Assembly (NCBI GenBank): GCA_030765065.1
Contig: CM060978.1
Span: 111,581,692-111,645,691 of the forward strand
Direction: 5' to 3'
Length of the DNA: 64,000 nucleotides
Source of the DNA: Deroplatys truncata
Taxonomy: Eukaryota > Arthropoda > Insecta > Mantodea > Mantidae
The position numbers were made by a program, and so were the translations under genes. The notes under the pieces are model-generated. The model did no database searches and was not told the DNA's origin. It saw nothing but the letters and a program-made list of their open reading frames with translations. The first letter of the stretch is position 1. Each line of letters begins with the position of its first letter. Below, piece after piece: positions 43,543 through 57,908 of this stretch.

Positions 43543-44100
43543 CTACGTTGAATGATTCAGCTGTTGAAGTCCGATTGGTTTCAGGTTTTCAAGGAAGTCC
43601 AGGTGTGACTGAATGATACGATTTCTATCACTGTATTTAAAATGAATAGTTTTTTTAGTCTCAGAGTAGGTTTCGGCTGTGACAGCAATTCCGTCCACCA
43701 AGCGACTAGCCTCGCCTTTTAGGTAACCTCTCAAAAACACGTGTTTGTTAATCGGTGGTACCGCGGGATTTAGGTCAACGGATGATTGAAGCTGCTCCCA
43801 GAAGCATGGCCAGGTTTCAATGTCTCCAGAAAAATTTAGTAATTTAAGTGAAGGCAGCTTGACAGAATTGGGTAACATCAGTAGCAATCGCTGGTGTTAT
43901 GCGTTGGCTGATACTAATATCAAAGTCGAAGCTGCCAATCTCTGCTCAGTAGCCCTTACTGTATATTGTATGGCTCGTTTGGCACTCTCTACATGCTCCT
44001 CGTATTTAGCTACATTGGCGTTGAAGTCTTCATCACTCAGAATATCCTGAATGGTGTCGTCTAATACAATATGTTTATTTAACGTCTCTTGTGACATCAT
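43543..44100 (-). pseudogene. gag: BEL/Pao Gag N-terminal and DUF1759-like region
   Basis: The first frame (from ATG at 44100) carries a helical N-terminus (DEDFNANVAKYEEHVESAKR). The next frame has LPSLKLLNFSGDIETWPCFW, then PINKHVFLRGYLKGEASRLV, the signature order of DUF1759 Gag proteins. A stop and frameshift lie between the frames at about 43890. Confidence 0.85.
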
Positions 44101-44269
44101 TGTAAGTGTTGATACTCTTCCAGTGGAGTTGTATCGTCAAAAGTGTATTAATGAAACGGGTCGCTTTTTCCCTTCCCTTAGTGCGTTTTCGCTTCAATTA
44201 TGTAAACTCTGTACACCAGGAGAATAAAGTAGACATAAACAAATCACCGGTTGTATCACTCCGCTGCCA

Positions 44270-44850
44270 TGTGCGTTCCAAATGAGGTTACCCCCACCCT
44301 GCATCCCTCATTTATCCACGTTTCATCCAAATAGTACACTTTTCGCGTTCTTTTATTCTACGGAGAAAATCTCTACGCCATAAAATAATGTCATCTCTGT
44401 CCACAATAATACTTTTCTTTCCTGCTGACAAACTCGAAACCTATCTCCAGGAGCAACTTGTGGGAGGTTCGTTTTAAGTTTGGGAGGTCCGGATCAGAGT
44501 TAACTGCAAACAGCACTTTGTTTAAGGTGGGGGTGTTATCAAAGAACTGGTGAACTTTTCTGCGGATTGCTGACCTCACAAATTCATCACAAACAACATC
44601 CAGCACTCGTCTAGCACGTGGTCTCTTCTGGCCAGGAGTTCTAACCTCACCAACTGTGGATTTTTCTTTGTGTGCGCTGTAAACACTTGAAATTGACACA
44701 CCGGTAAACTCGGATGTTAATTTCACATCATCGATAGCAAGTTCTGGATATTTCGCAGTACTTGTTATACACGTTCAAAACTATTGTCTTCTCACGACTT
44801 CGTAAAGGTTTTCCGCGCTTATGTTTAACAACATCGGTTATTTCCGTCAT
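44270..44850 (-). pseudogene. DDE transposase (Tc1/mariner-like superfamily) fragment
   Basis: It starts at an ATG at about 44850, with an HTH-like N-terminus (GKPLRSREKTIVLNVYNKY), then a stop and frameshift. The main frame (44726-44391) has a second DNA-binding part (VSISSVYSAHKE) and FVRSAIRRKVHQFF. After another stop and shift comes the first catalytic aspartate box YYLDETWINEG, then GVTSFGTHMAA. The rest of the catalytic domain is missing. Transposases with this LDETWxNEG box are common in arthropods. At least three frame breaks make it a pseudogene. Confidence 0.75.
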
Positions 44851-44929
44851 ACATACTGAGTGTTTTGCTTTTTCCTCCTTCCCCTTCTACCAGTTCCAGC
44901 AACCAATTAGAGCCATTACAAATTGAGTA

Positions 44930-45585
44930 ACGCTAGTTACAAATTAATTTATTTATCATTTAATATATTGAGTTGAACAATGCTTAGTACTCAATAGTTT
45001 GTGCTTTATGAAATTAAGTGAGCTTCAAACCTTAGTATTTAGTAACACTTTTCAAGGAACTATTTAGACGGCGGAAGCATCAAGCAAACGTGAAGAAGGC
45101 GCGCTGCGCTCAAAACGCACGAGGTTTTGTTTATTCTTACTTTGACCTCTTGATGAACATAGTTTAGAATAACTGGCATTTCGCTAGTCATGGTTAGATC
45201 GGTAATTTTGATAGAAGGTATTACCGACCGAGCTGTCAAAGCATGTCAGTCTTGAAATGGAGAAGAGCCGTAGGTTAGGAGAATTCAACATGTGATGGCG
45301 CTAAATCAACAATATGAAACCACTATTTCCAAGCAAAATACTAATGATATTGCTTAGTGCTTAATGCAAATGTGCAATCTATAAATAGAAGCATGTTCTG
45401 TAAATCATGGCGTGCATCAGAAGTTAAAATAAGAGTGATAATATAAGCAGTTACTTGTAAACGAATTCACACTTATCTGATGTATGGCTATCTCGTGCAG
45501 TCAGATGTAGTGTTTTCAAGCCGTAGTAGTAGAATTCCAAGCTGTAGTTTACACTTCAGGAGTATGCAGTCAGGTATTATTTCGG
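44930..45585. other. No recognisable gene
   Basis: AT-rich sequence without assignable features. Confidence 0.45.
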
Positions 45586-45589
45586 CACC

Positions 45590-45765
45590 AATGTTGTGGA
45601 TATGAAGGAAGTGCTGGTAGTGAAAACTGTACAAACAAATAAGCTAACACAGAATTTCTCTTTCGCCATGTTTAATGTAGCCACATATATTACATCGAAA
45701 GACATTCAACTTCCCCTCTTCCCGGTTGTCTCAGAGATATTTCACTTCTCCACACCCTGGTTATA
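45590..45765. repeat. Direct repeat copy 2 (LTR-like)
   Basis: Same orientation and high identity with 38922-39115, with a small deletion before its CACCCTGGTTAT end. Homology continues a little beyond the putative LTR start into Pol-end sequence, so this may come from a second BEL/Pao copy rather than the partner LTR. Confidence 0.55.
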
Positions 45766-45769
45766 TAAA

Positions 45770-47910
45770 AATCAGTAAGAATTAAGAGAACTGAACCGGA
45801 CCATCGGCTGTGCACGATGCTGAGCAATAGGAAGAACTGATTTCTGTATAACCGGTTGCCTAACAAGAGAGGATCAGCAAAGAATAGTTCGAGCCGTTCT
45901 CATGTGTATAAATAATAATTACCTCTTAGTACAGGTAGGTAAAAGCAACGCAGCATTAGCCGTTTTCGGAAATATTGCATCTACAGAAGATGCGTCAAAG
46001 TTCCCCATTCTTCTATTTCCTTTTCCTTCGCAACAGGTGGTTACCATGACTTCTGAATTTACACCTCCGTGCTTCAGATAAAACATGTGTGCCTTACTAG
46101 ACGTGTGAAGCCACAAGTTGAAAAGTCTAATCAGATTTGAAAATTTTACTCCCACGCCATGACTTGAACTACGTACCTACGGCTCTTCATGCCGATGTTC
46201 TTACCCTTGAGTTCCATGGCGAGGTACGTACCTACTCGTAGTGCATTAAACCTTCTCATCTGATTCTACAATGTTATCTCAAATATTAGAGATAATATCA
46301 AACTTTAAAGGCGGCTTGCAATGTTGCATCTCCGGACTTTATTTAAATTAACCACTATCAGGATTAACTGCAACTTTGCAAGTCGCCTTTGAGGTTTGAT
46401 ATTTGAAATATCTGAGATGGCACTTTAGGTTTACCGGAATACTTTTAATCAGGTGATTCAGCGGTTCAGCCTTAACGACCACATGTAGGAATAGTTGCTG
46501 GACACGTGCAAATATGTTGCGAAAGTGATCAATTAGAGAAAGGGTGTACAAATCAGCTGTAGAAGTAAAAATGGTTTATGGACCAGATATTTGGGAGATT
46601 GAGGAAGGATGACGAAATCTGGGTAGGTGTAGTATATAGAATATTTATGGTATATTTTATAAATACATATTGGGTTTAACTAAACTTCGCCTAAAACAGC
46701 AACAATGATGGAAACAGTAAGAGAGGGCTGCAAGTTCAGTAGAAAGGCTATTGGAATTTTGAAGCAGTGCTTAATAACGCAGAAGAGAACTAGTGATGGG
46801 ATGAATTGGTTTCAGAGTTTACGAAACATTGTACAAGAAAGCGAAATGGGTAATGTATGAATAGAGAGAGACCTTACAGGTTTTTGGAAACCAATGAAGA
46901 TCAGGGTAGCGGACACAGAGCTACTCGAAATATTTCAAAGTCTCAGAGACAAAGAAGTTTAAGATTATATAGGCAAAGAATGATGGGGCAGAAAAAAGTA
47001 TGCAGATACATGTAGTACGTTAGAGAGACAGTGTGGGCTTAGAATAGACTAAGGGTATATAGGTTAAGAATAAACATAGATATATGCATTTATGTGGAGA
47101 AGTAGCAAATGATTTGTGTTACATATTAGAATGTAAAGAGACTAGGATTTGGAGAAAACAGTTTGTACCGGAGAAATAGGGAAAATCGCAGCACAGAAGT
47201 TTTAAAAATCAAGATAAGTTAAAAGACAAATATGAGATAAAGTTGTTACTAAAATTTAGGAAAAGAACAAAGGAAAACTGGTTAAGGAAAATAAACAGCC
47301 AGAAAATAAATTAAGCTAACCCTTACAAATCACTGACAACCACGCTGTTGGCTAAGGTATGGTCGAACAACTCATTAGAAAATTGATAAGAAAACTGTAA
47401 GAATGTATTTTAATATTTTAATGAGATAAGTACCTATATACATACGAAGGTACACGGTAGATCAGAGTGTCCATATACTAGGTTTCAATTCAGAGAGAAT
47501 TGACATGCTATACACAATCTCATTATTTCTGACTCCAGGCTTTTCAGTTGGTTCAGTGATGGCGCCAGTGGGAACAAAGCCTATGGACTCTCAAATAAAC
47601 AGTGCTTGTATACCTGAGGCACCCTGAGTCAGTCGCTATCTTGGCCTAATTCCGACTGCCTTGTCCCGTGAAATAAGCAGCTTAGAGGCCCACAGAGCAT
47701 GGCTATTACGAAGTCAAAACCACAGGAACAAAAAGAAGATGGAGCAGTAAGGTAAAGATAAGAGGGGGAGAGAAGGTTCCCCTTTCTTCCTCACAAAGAG
47801 AAGGGGGGAAAATACCAAAGCGAAAAAAGAAGGTTAAGATCAAGATACAAGGCAGCATTTCAAGCCTGCTTTAATATAGCACTGGGACCTTTAAATTTTC
47901 CTCCCAGTTT
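45770..47910. other. No recognisable gene
   Basis: A decayed tRNA-like segment may lie at about 46140-46225. Otherwise only short frames. Confidence 0.4.
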
Positions 47911-47916
47911 CCGACT

Positions 47917-47961
47917 ATTCTTACCTTCTCCACTTCCTACCCGTAGAAGCAGAGGAAGTGT

Positions 47962-48011
<50 letters not shown>

Positions 48012-48018
48012 TGTGTGT

Positions 48019-48071
<53 letters not shown>

Positions 48072-48420
48072 TGTGTGTGTATGTGCGCGCATGCGTGTGC
48101 GTGTGTGTATCACATTTTAAGTATGCCAGGTTTTAACTACTTTCACGGAAATTCCGCAACCATAAACTATCCTATACGTGGGTAAATTTTCGCATTTCGT
48201 TTCCTCAAAAATGCCTCTAGCGATTTGAATTCAAAATATTTCGGATATTAATGTTTCAAATTAAATATCAATATCCCTTGAAGACCTCTTCAGATCGATT
48301 GCATTTTGTATAATTTTGTACAACTGGGAAATAACATAATACAGAGAAAACATTACTACAGGGGGCATGTAGGTTTCATTAAAATGCACAGTTAAACTTT
48401 TTCGAAATATTCCTTGTCGC
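47917..48420 (+). repeat. Rep-A copy containing an expanded (GT)n/(GA)n microsatellite
   Basis: ACCTTCTCCACTTCC at about 47922 and AGCAGAGGAAGT resemble the Rep-A 5' end. GT and GA runs (47960-48105) occupy the place of the family's GTGTGTGTCTGT segment. AAACTATCCTATACGTGGGT and CAAAAATGCCTCTAGCGATT follow. Confidence 0.6.
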
Positions 48421-48552
48421 ATATTTACGTTTTACCAAGTATGTCATTTGAAAGTTTGCGATTGTTCCTTTTTGTATTTTCGCAAGAATTGGTACTATAG
48501 CTAAACATTTTAATGTTATTTTCATAATTCTCATGTTTTTAGGTGTATACTG

Positions 48553-48554
<2 letters not shown>

Positions 48555-48585
<31 letters not shown>

Positions 48586-48586
48586 C
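48555..48586. repeat. (AT)n microsatellite
   Basis: Alternating TA run. Confidence 0.9.
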
Positions 48587-48599
48587 TAAAAAGTGTTTG

Positions 48600-51500
48600 G
48601 GGGTGATACAGGGAGCTCAAAAAATGTATAGTGATACCGAATTTTCTTTTGAGGGGGGGGAATAAAATACTTGCTCTATCTATCTCTACGTCTAACATAG
48701 GTACATGCCCGAGAAAATAAAAAGTAAAACACCAAAAATAATAGTCACCGTCTCACGCTTTTATGTTCGTTAGGTGTTCTGCTTGGCTTCTCCCGTCTTC
48801 CCAGCTTTTCTCTCACTTTTTATTATAATGCTTTCTTCTCTTACTCCTTTTATTCCCACAATTTGCTTCGTCCTTGGTAGTACATCAGCTATTCATTTTT
48901 GTGTTTAGGATTTGCAGATTCGATCCTGATTGAGGACAACAATATTTAAGTATGCTTAAACACGCTGATATTGCCTTAGCAGTTCTAATGCAGATGAATA
49001 AAAGTTGTTTCTCTAAATAACTGGAAATTATCTCTTTAAATGTCTATAATCTTTAATGCAATCTCAATCTACTTGTTGTTTGCTACTATCTTTGCCGTTC
49101 TGCTGTAGAAATACATTTTAATGTACTAGTATTATAAAATAGTTTATTACAGAAATTCACCCTTTTCTATTACGCAGTCTAGCATCAGGAGGTGGCGAGA
49201 ATTTTAGTGCTTATTCTGTTAAGTAACATTATTTAAGCTTATGCGAATTAAAATTTTTGCGGATTTGATCGTATTAATATTAAATACGAAACGTTTTCAA
49301 AATATAAAAGAACTCTCAGAAACAGGCGCAATATGCTCATTTCAGAAGTTATAGAACATTGGTTGTCTCTATAGTTTACATCATCATACATACATTGCCT
49401 TAATTGTTCCCTCTGTTTGGGAAACTAAGGAAAGGTTTTCAGTTTTGTTGTTGCAAGTAATTATTTCGTTAGGTATGTTGTTCAAAAATAGCCAATACCA
49501 TTTAATAAGGAAGCCTATATAAAAACAAAACACAAGTGTTGGTATGTACAGTTGTCTCGCATTGGGAAATACTACTTTCCATTTTTATCTTCAATAATAT
49601 CATGAGAGCTCCAGATTTCGTCGATAAATTCATGAGGAACGAAGTTGATACTGAATTTATCCTCAGAAAATAGATATCAAATTGTATTTTGACTATTTCA
49701 CGAATAACATAAAAATAAAAAAAATTATTAATAATCAATACGTCTTTATACCACAAAAGTACTTTAAATTGATTAACACTTTTTTTTTCCTTCAATTTTA
49801 TTAATTTTATTTGCTACAAAAAAGTGGATCCAAAAACTGAATCTGCAATAGTAAATGGTGCTTCATAATATATTTATAAAATGCGCTAAATATTAATACC
49901 AAATGGCCCAGAATAAAACCTACCGAGGTTTGTGCTGCACTAGCAGGTCAATGAGCAAACATACTGGAGCCACTGCTAAGTGTTAACTGCAGTTGTTGCT
50001 AAAATAGGCTGTGAAAGAAGCATAATTAAAAATGGTACTCCGTATACAGCAAAATTTATTTCTCTCAGAGCGTTATGTAAACTCAATGAAGAGGAGTTTC
50101 ATAAAAAAATCCAGCATCAAATTAGAAAGTATTACTTCTGCTGAATAAATTCCGATGAACTATCTCAACTTTGTGTCAACGCAAAGAAAGAAGTGACAGG
50201 AGCAAAATAGCTATTGAAATGCGCATGTGGTACAATGTCTGAGGAAACTGGGAATTCAACAAAGAAAAAGCCAACAACGAATTAAAATCTAAAGAGAACG
50301 TCAGTTCAACGAGTGATTCGAGAATTGGATGCATTTATGTACGACATAAGGTCAGTCGTTGACTGCTCGTGATTTGTTCCCGGACTGTAGCAAACGTGTA
50401 TCAAAATGAAGATATTCTTTCCAGCATCCGATTTTCGGATAAATATCATGCTACTTCGAGGTTACATTAACAACCAAACGACACACTTTCTTGGAACCGA
50501 AAGGCCAATCGATGTGTTACATGTTTTATTCTAGCAACAAATACAGTTTAGTGTGAAATTTAAGGGCATGGTTTCATTGGGCCTTGCTTAATTGAAGAAA
50601 AACATGGAAATAATTTAACAGGAAAAAAATTACTACTGTGCTATGAAGTATCTATAATACTTGTGACCTAGCAACAAGAGGGACAAATTCTCATTTATTC
50701 CTCTTTCTTTTTTGTATGCGCTTCAGTAATTAAAAACCCTCACAACTTAAACATCTGATTACAAAATTCAAAAGGCTGTTATTTCAAATTGTTCGTTTTA
50801 ATTGTTATTCGACGTAAAGCCATCGCCAGGAAAGGTATCACCAAATGATTTGAAACCTTTCTTTAAGATTTAATGCATTTTGTAGCATTAACATCTTCCT
50901 TTCTACTTGTAGCAGATGCAACATGTCACTGTAAGAGTGACACTAGAATTCCACGACGGATGACTTCAAGAAACACATATAGCTGTTTGCTGAAGGTTCC
51001 CCTGACTTTACTCCCCCGTGATCTATGGATTATCCTGAAAGAGCATATGTACAGAGATCCAATAGTCATAAACATAGTTGAACTGAAACAAAACACCAAA
51101 CATGTGTTTTAGTTTTACAAGAGCGACAGTCAAAACTATCCTCAGTAATCTTTAGGAGTGTTGCGAATAAAGGAGACGTTTACCAAAGTTAAAATTTTAT
51201 GTTCCTGGGCTTCAGTATATTTTCCTCTGGAGGTTGGGCCATATCATCCAGATTTCCCTGAACTCTAAAGTTGCAAATATCTGAAAATAGTATTACATTC
51301 ATAAATATCTTATCTGAAATTGTATTTTAACTAATAATCGAATAGAAAGGTAACTGAGAAATGTATGAATTTAAAAATAAAAACTATTTACGGGACAACA
51401 TCTGGAGACAAAGGTATTGCACATCGAGGATTTAAAATCAAAATAATAAAATTAAAACGATGAAACTAGCAGTATAGATTGTCACGATTGGTACAGATTC

Positions 51501-53892
51501 AAACCATTTCTGTTCCGCATTGGTCACTTGAAACATAAGTGCAAGGAACAAGAACTTTGTATAATCTGCTAATGTAACAATGCTGCTAATCACTACATTC
51601 AAACAGTAACCGTTTTAAAATATTATTTTTTTACATATTTTATTGTATTTGTGCTGAAACGATATTTGTTACTGCTAATGTGAGCTACCCATGCTTATGC
51701 ATCATTCCAATACGGTTCACACACACACTCATCAATCAATAAAAATAACTGTTGTTCATTTTGCTCTCTCTAATATCCGAACTATTCTTCTATAAATTTA
51801 TATTGTCTCGTTGTTGGTAGTAGTAATTTAAGCACGCGGTTTTTAAAGACCACCGCCACTGATATTAGGCATATTTTGTCATTTAGAGTTTCCTACTTTC
51901 CTACCTAGTGCACAGTGACTCTACAAAGTATTCCTCTACACTCCAGAAAATTATTGCAGATAAAATATGCAGAAACAACAATTTCTATAAACTAATATAC
52001 AATTACAACTATATTATAGTTTACGTTTCTCAAGATCTTAGTTTATTAGCTATCATTTTTGAAAATTACACCGATATACAAAATTTTTTATTTGTGTTGT
52101 TCAGAAAAGATTTTCCATGCTTTTAGTAGAGTAATTTTTTATTTAATACTGAAATTCAGTGAAAATGGATTTTTGTCTGAGGAAAAATGTCAAAACCCTG
52201 AAATTACTGAAATTCCCCATTAACATCTCTGTTTCTCAGACTTCACAAATTTATTTCTTCCCCCTTTTATAGCATACGTGATATTGTCAGGTATTACAGT
52301 GTTAAATTTTCTTGGCAACAAATGGGTTCTGAAGTGACAATTTAGTACAAAGATTAAATTTTATGGGAAAGGAGGCTAGAAACTGGAACGTGAATGTGGG
52401 AGGGGGATCCAGTCCGGAGCCGTAAATAAAGGGTTTCTCGAAGGTCAAACTGGCACCGCGGTTGCAAGATTAGATTGGGGAACACCTCGACACCTCATTT
52501 TGAAAACGGCGAGTTTATCCCTGCTGTAACGGGCGAGAGAACTCCACACCTGGTTAAGCGGCCAGAATTAGATAACACGGTACATTAGTTCGTACACTGT
52601 GGAGCGCAGTCAAAGGCTTCATAGACGATTATCATTCTTGTATCAAAATAAAATGTTTTAGTTGTGGTTATATAGCTCTCTTTGTTGTTCTTAGCTGCAC
52701 ATGCCAGATAGTTGCAACGGGAACAGCCCAGGGTTTTATTACCAGTATTAGTTATTGACTCAACAATATACTCCCTGTAATTTGCGGATGATCAATTAAT
52801 TCTGGCCCAAGAGACGTAGAATATCTTACAAGGAAATTTATTCAACAAACAACAAATGCAGCCTAAAACTAAATATGGATAATTCCACTGTATGGGCATT
52901 GGAGATGTTCACCAAGATCTGGTACTGGAAGAGAAACGGGAATAATTAAGCACACAGGAAAATATAAATGCCGGGAGTAAAGATTACACAAGATGGGAAA
53001 TAAGAAAAGAAAGTAAGATCAAAGATAAACTCAGGAAACTGTGCTATATCTACTTTGAATGGTATATTATGGGATAAAGAGACCTCAAAACAAACTACAA
53101 TTTTTAAAACAATAGAAGTATTATAACATATGGCTCCGACCTGTGGAATCTGAAATAGGTAAAGAAAATTATTGGTAACAGAAATGGGTTAATGGAGGAG
53201 ATCTTCTAGGATATCTAAGAGAGAAAAGATTATAAATGAGATTACAAAAGAAAACATGAATGTTTAAATTCAATTTTAGATTTTATTCAACAAAAAGTAT
53301 TATTTTTCTCGATGTTAAAATGGGCAGTTTTGGTGAGGGATATGACTATTTTCATTTTCAGCTGTTACAAATTATGCAGACTCTCGTTAAGCTCAAATAC
53401 CCAGAGTTTACCCAAGCAGTTCTGCATTGATGCTGAAATATTTTTCAATAATCACAATTGTAATGGCAGGAGAAGACGAATGGCACAAAGAAATGTTGAG
53501 GTATGTTCCATGATTTCATTCAACATTGCTACTGGTTCATGAACTCGCATGACGTCAGTTAATTTTGTGTATTTTCTTTTAATTACTCTGGTTTTGCATC
53601 AGTAAAAAATCTCTCTTTTTTCTGTAATATGCTTTAGCCTTATCAATTTGTCCTATTTTTTCTCTGTGTTGCTTTAGCCTATTTTAGTCCAAAACAAACT
53701 CAAAGTTTAGTGTGTGCATTTTTATCTATCAATCCTTTTCAATGTGATTTGAATTTCATATTAATGCCACACATTTCAATTAGTATTATGATACTATTTA
53801 TTATAAGAACGGCATTATTTATACCGATTTTGTTGTAAAATAGTCCTACATCACTTACGGTTTGCTTTAGTTTCATCTTCTCTGCTTCGATT

Positions 53893-53930
<38 letters not shown>

Positions 53931-56900
53931 ATAACAACAACATTGGTTCCTTGCTTTTATAACCACAAATATTCAGTTGTTAGTGTTGAAATCGTAACCT
54001 GCTTCAGCATGGAATGAAAACTAATAAAATGATGTTTATTTTCTTAAGCAAGGCGAAACAGATAATTCACTACCGTGACATTCACGATTATTTAATAGAA
54101 ATACGAAGCAAAAATGCGACTTTATCCCTTTGTATTATCTCCTAAAGATACATTTGCTAATGACATTTCCTTTAATTTCAGGTTTATTTGAATAAGATGG
54201 ATTACTTCTCAATCTTTGGACTGGAAATAATTACTATGAGATCAAAATTCGTAAAGCTTAATTAAAATAATGGAAAAGTATCATCAGCCGGTGAAAGAGA
54301 AGATTTTGTTGCGTTGCTGTTGTAGCTAGTGATTTGTCAAGTAATATGAACTGGAACATAATCAAGTATTTTGTCTACGTGGCATTGTCCATAAAAAGGT
54401 GTTTATAAACAATTTAAATATCTAAATTAAGCTAGTGGTTCAGTGCTTTAGAAACACCTAAAAACTATTTCACCCCGTTAAATAGAACGCCATAAAAATT
54501 ATATTCAGAATCCCGCCTAAAATATAGAGAGCCAGTTTTTGCATGTTAAATGTGTAATGGTCACTGATATGCTCAACGCATGACTGTCGCGTGGTGAGCC
54601 CTATTTGTCTCACTCTGTTCCATAGGACCTCAAAAGGAGACACGACAACATTCTCAGAGATAGCATACTAATCGGCCATTTAAATGAAGAAAGTAATTCT
54701 GCATACAGTCGAATATAAGCCGTAAATACGGGAATTTTGTTTAAAGAGCGAGCTCCAAAATCGTACCCGCATTCAAAATAGAAGCCAAAAAGTGGGGCCA
54801 AAATCATTAAATGCATATCGCCCAGAAGGCAGTTGGTATGTCGAGGAGTAGGCATAGATGTCTTCAGGAAGGAAGAGAAACTAAACTGAATCAACAAGAA
54901 CAAGAAATAAAACTGCACTCCGACGGATATACCAGGTGAGAACAGTGAAAATCCTCGACATCGTCGCTCTTGATAATAAATACAACCTTCTGCAGTTAAG
55001 CTCTAGTAGAGCGTATTCTTCGCTGTTCCTAACCTGCAGTAATTACTAATTTTGCATAAATGCAAATAGCTGCAGTAAGCTTAAGAAGCAATAGGATAAC
55101 CTAAGATCTGAAAGCAGGATTGGGAGATTGCAACTATAACCCCAAGGCAGCTAATGCATTCGTATAGTTGGCGACTTTAAAAGTGCGTCTGGAAATACCC
55201 ATACACGAGGTCTTTTCGCCGTCCTCGCCCATCTCCTCCTCCTGCTTGCGCGCTGAATATGGGAGAAGAAGTTGTAAAGGCATTAATGGCGTGATTTTTA
55301 TTAAATAAATGGACAGCATCCATAGCAGCACTTTGTTTAGTAGCCATATCTATACATTCGCCAAAAGCTATTTCCATCACACATCACCCACTGCCGCATA
55401 ATTGGATGCGGCAGGGTGGCCATATGATTATGGAGACTGAAAATGCTGTAAATATGAGGATGGATATCATAGGGTGTTGCTCAAAAGGTATTCAAGGGTT
55501 CGGAAAACGCGGCCAAAGCCACGCCATCCAAAGAAGACGTCTGCAGAGGAGCTGAATAAATCTTAGCATACAATAAAAACCATTTCACAAGCTACAATAA
55601 TTTTAAGACAATTACATTTAAATTGTCTTGACGGCAACATTTTCAGAGAAAAGGATTTCTGTTCTTACAGGGATGGTGGATTGTTCATATGGCATTTCAA
55701 TCACATGCGTCATAATGCAGAAGATATCATCACCAAGAAAGCGCTAGCTTTTTGGAGACGGATATCTTCTTTAGGGCCTGGTGTTTCAAGCAACGTGGAT
55801 TCAACCGACTATCAAGTCTTGGGAACTATGATCCCCACTGTAAAAGAATTACTCCTGCAGATGAAATGCTTGTGAAACATTTTGTAGTTGTCTGCTTAAT
55901 TCGAAGGAAACGGAACTCGGCTTCAGCAACACTGTAGTAAGTGAATTGAATTGGTTAACTAATATGGTGATCCAGAAATAAATACAGTTTATTATAATTA
56001 GTTTTACAATTATTTATAGCTATTCATTCGGCTGTATGAAAAGTATTTCACTTAAGGAAATATTCTTACTGAGCTTTAGCTTTATTGGATACCAGATTAG
56101 AAGAGCGCAGTCGCTTACACTTCCTTTCCCTCTCTCCCTTCTACTCTTTTCTCTCTCTCTCTCATACAAGAAAATCTTTACCTACAAACAATAAAAGTGT
56201 AAAATAAAGCATTCTGAAGATTTTGAATTTTGGATGAATAAAAACGTTTAACCTAAAACTTCATTTTAAACAATGTGTATGTATACTCATAACATTTTCA
56301 TGTAAAATGATTGAACTGGTAGTTATGAAAGTGGTTTAAGTATAGGTATTTGACATCTTCATTATTTTCTTCATAGGGGAACGTTTATAAGGAGGCACGA
56401 AGTAAAAATAATCTAGATATCTCACTTATTGAGTTTTGCAACAAAAGAAGTTACATGCATGATTATACAGTATCAGCTCAACATATCCGAGACGCTTTGT
56501 TATGTATATATCTTCAATATGAGAGCATTTCAGTGCTTCGTTATTCTCGTGTACTATATAAGTTATTTAATTTGAAACATTCCACCGCCATAGTTATAAT
56601 CGGAAACTGTATTGCTTCGAATATCTAAAACGTATAGGGTTCTTGGGCCTTCAGCTACAGGCGAAGGTTCGAATTCGTATTAAATTAAGCTTTCTGTCAG
56701 AGGTATTTGATGTTTCTTCTTGGTCATTAAACTACTATTACGCTGTTTCAGGGCTTTAAATGTATTTAATACTTTCAATTATCGTGTTGTGCGAACCTCT
56801 GGTAAAAGGACACTTACATTTCAAAAGAGAAGGAAAAACAGAAACTGTGTAAGTAACAAATATTAATTTATGTTAAATAGATAGTAATTTAATATATTAA

Positions 56901-57900
56901 AGGGATTTTCTAAGCAGAATTACACACTCATCTGCTGCATAGTAAGTGTGAAACTGTTTCTATAATCTACAATATTTTCCGCTTAACCTTAAGGAGAAGT
57001 AAAAATTAAAACAGTATTTAATAAAGTAATTTTGATTCTATTGTACCCCGAGAAGGTAATATTATTTGTCTTTAAACTGTGTTCCTTTGTTCATTGTATG
57101 TTTTTAATGAGAACTCGTGCGATTTTATCATTTCAAATAACGCCTGAAATTTGTCAGTATTTATTATAAAACGAGAAAAAAGTTAATTCAACAAATGAAA
57201 GACTGTGCCACTTTATTATTTTGCGTGCTATGTCCTTAAATTGAATTTGACAGTCATATTATCGAGGGGATAAAGGGGTGGACATGTAATGTAACTTGCG
57301 GCAAATGAAGTTCTCAGTTTCCAACTCCCTAACTTCCTGGTCCGAGCATAAGCCACCTCTCTCACCGGGTGATACAAAACTATATTAATCTTTTCTCTGC
57401 CCTACATACCGAAGTTTTAATTCCAAGATAGTTCGCGCACGCAGTGGACTTCATCAATACAACCCCTATGCAATCCAACCTGTTCTAAGGGAGCGTAAAG
57501 CGGGACTGAAGAGTGAAGGGACGGATTGTCCAATCATATTTATTTATTCGTCTCGCGTTGTATGTTGTACTAGATTGAAACGAATAAAAATCGTCCTAAG
57601 GTCCGAGATCTCGTAAACGTTGATATTTTCAGGTAAACCACAGCGCCAGACGTATTTTAGGGCCGCTTGCAAAAACCATACGCTGTTAAAGGACTTAAAA
57701 CACTTAAGCTAAAAGTTGTCTAACTTTGCATTACTAAATCAATATCTAGACGGTGTTTACCTAAGCATACAGTGACTATATTAGAGACAGTGGCGACAAG
57801 AAACCCTAAGCACCACCCATTCGCCTAACTCAAGTAAAGGCGCTATAAATATAATGAATATATCCATAAAATGCGTATAAAAATGCATGAAACACAGGCC
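48600..57900. other. Long AT-rich region without recognisable gene
   Basis: No domain-bearing ORF was identified. Contains (GA)n at about 53896-53927 and GC-richer islands at about 52400-52600 and 57300-57660 that I cannot classify. Overlapping frames at 55681-55937 (CKRITPADEMLVKHF in one of them) look slightly gene-like, but no family is recognised. Confidence 0.45.
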
Positions 57901-57908
57901 TGTTTTTT

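Larger units (their letters stand above)
39083..44100 (-). mobile_element. Decayed BEL/Pao LTR retrotransposon, internal region
   Basis: Minus-strand fragments appear in the correct BEL/Pao order: N-terminal Gag, DUF1759-like Gag, Cys-rich knuckles, reverse transcriptase, Pao peptidase/RNase H-like region, and integrase with its C-terminus. Frameshifts, stops, a SINE insertion (about 42508-42720) and other foreign sequence (about 41890-42500) break it. It is not functional. Confidence 0.85.

Noticed and set aside
47958..48185. 75-codon Cys/Val/Arg/Glu-repeat ORF
   Set aside because: Translation of the (GT)n/(GA)n microsatellite.
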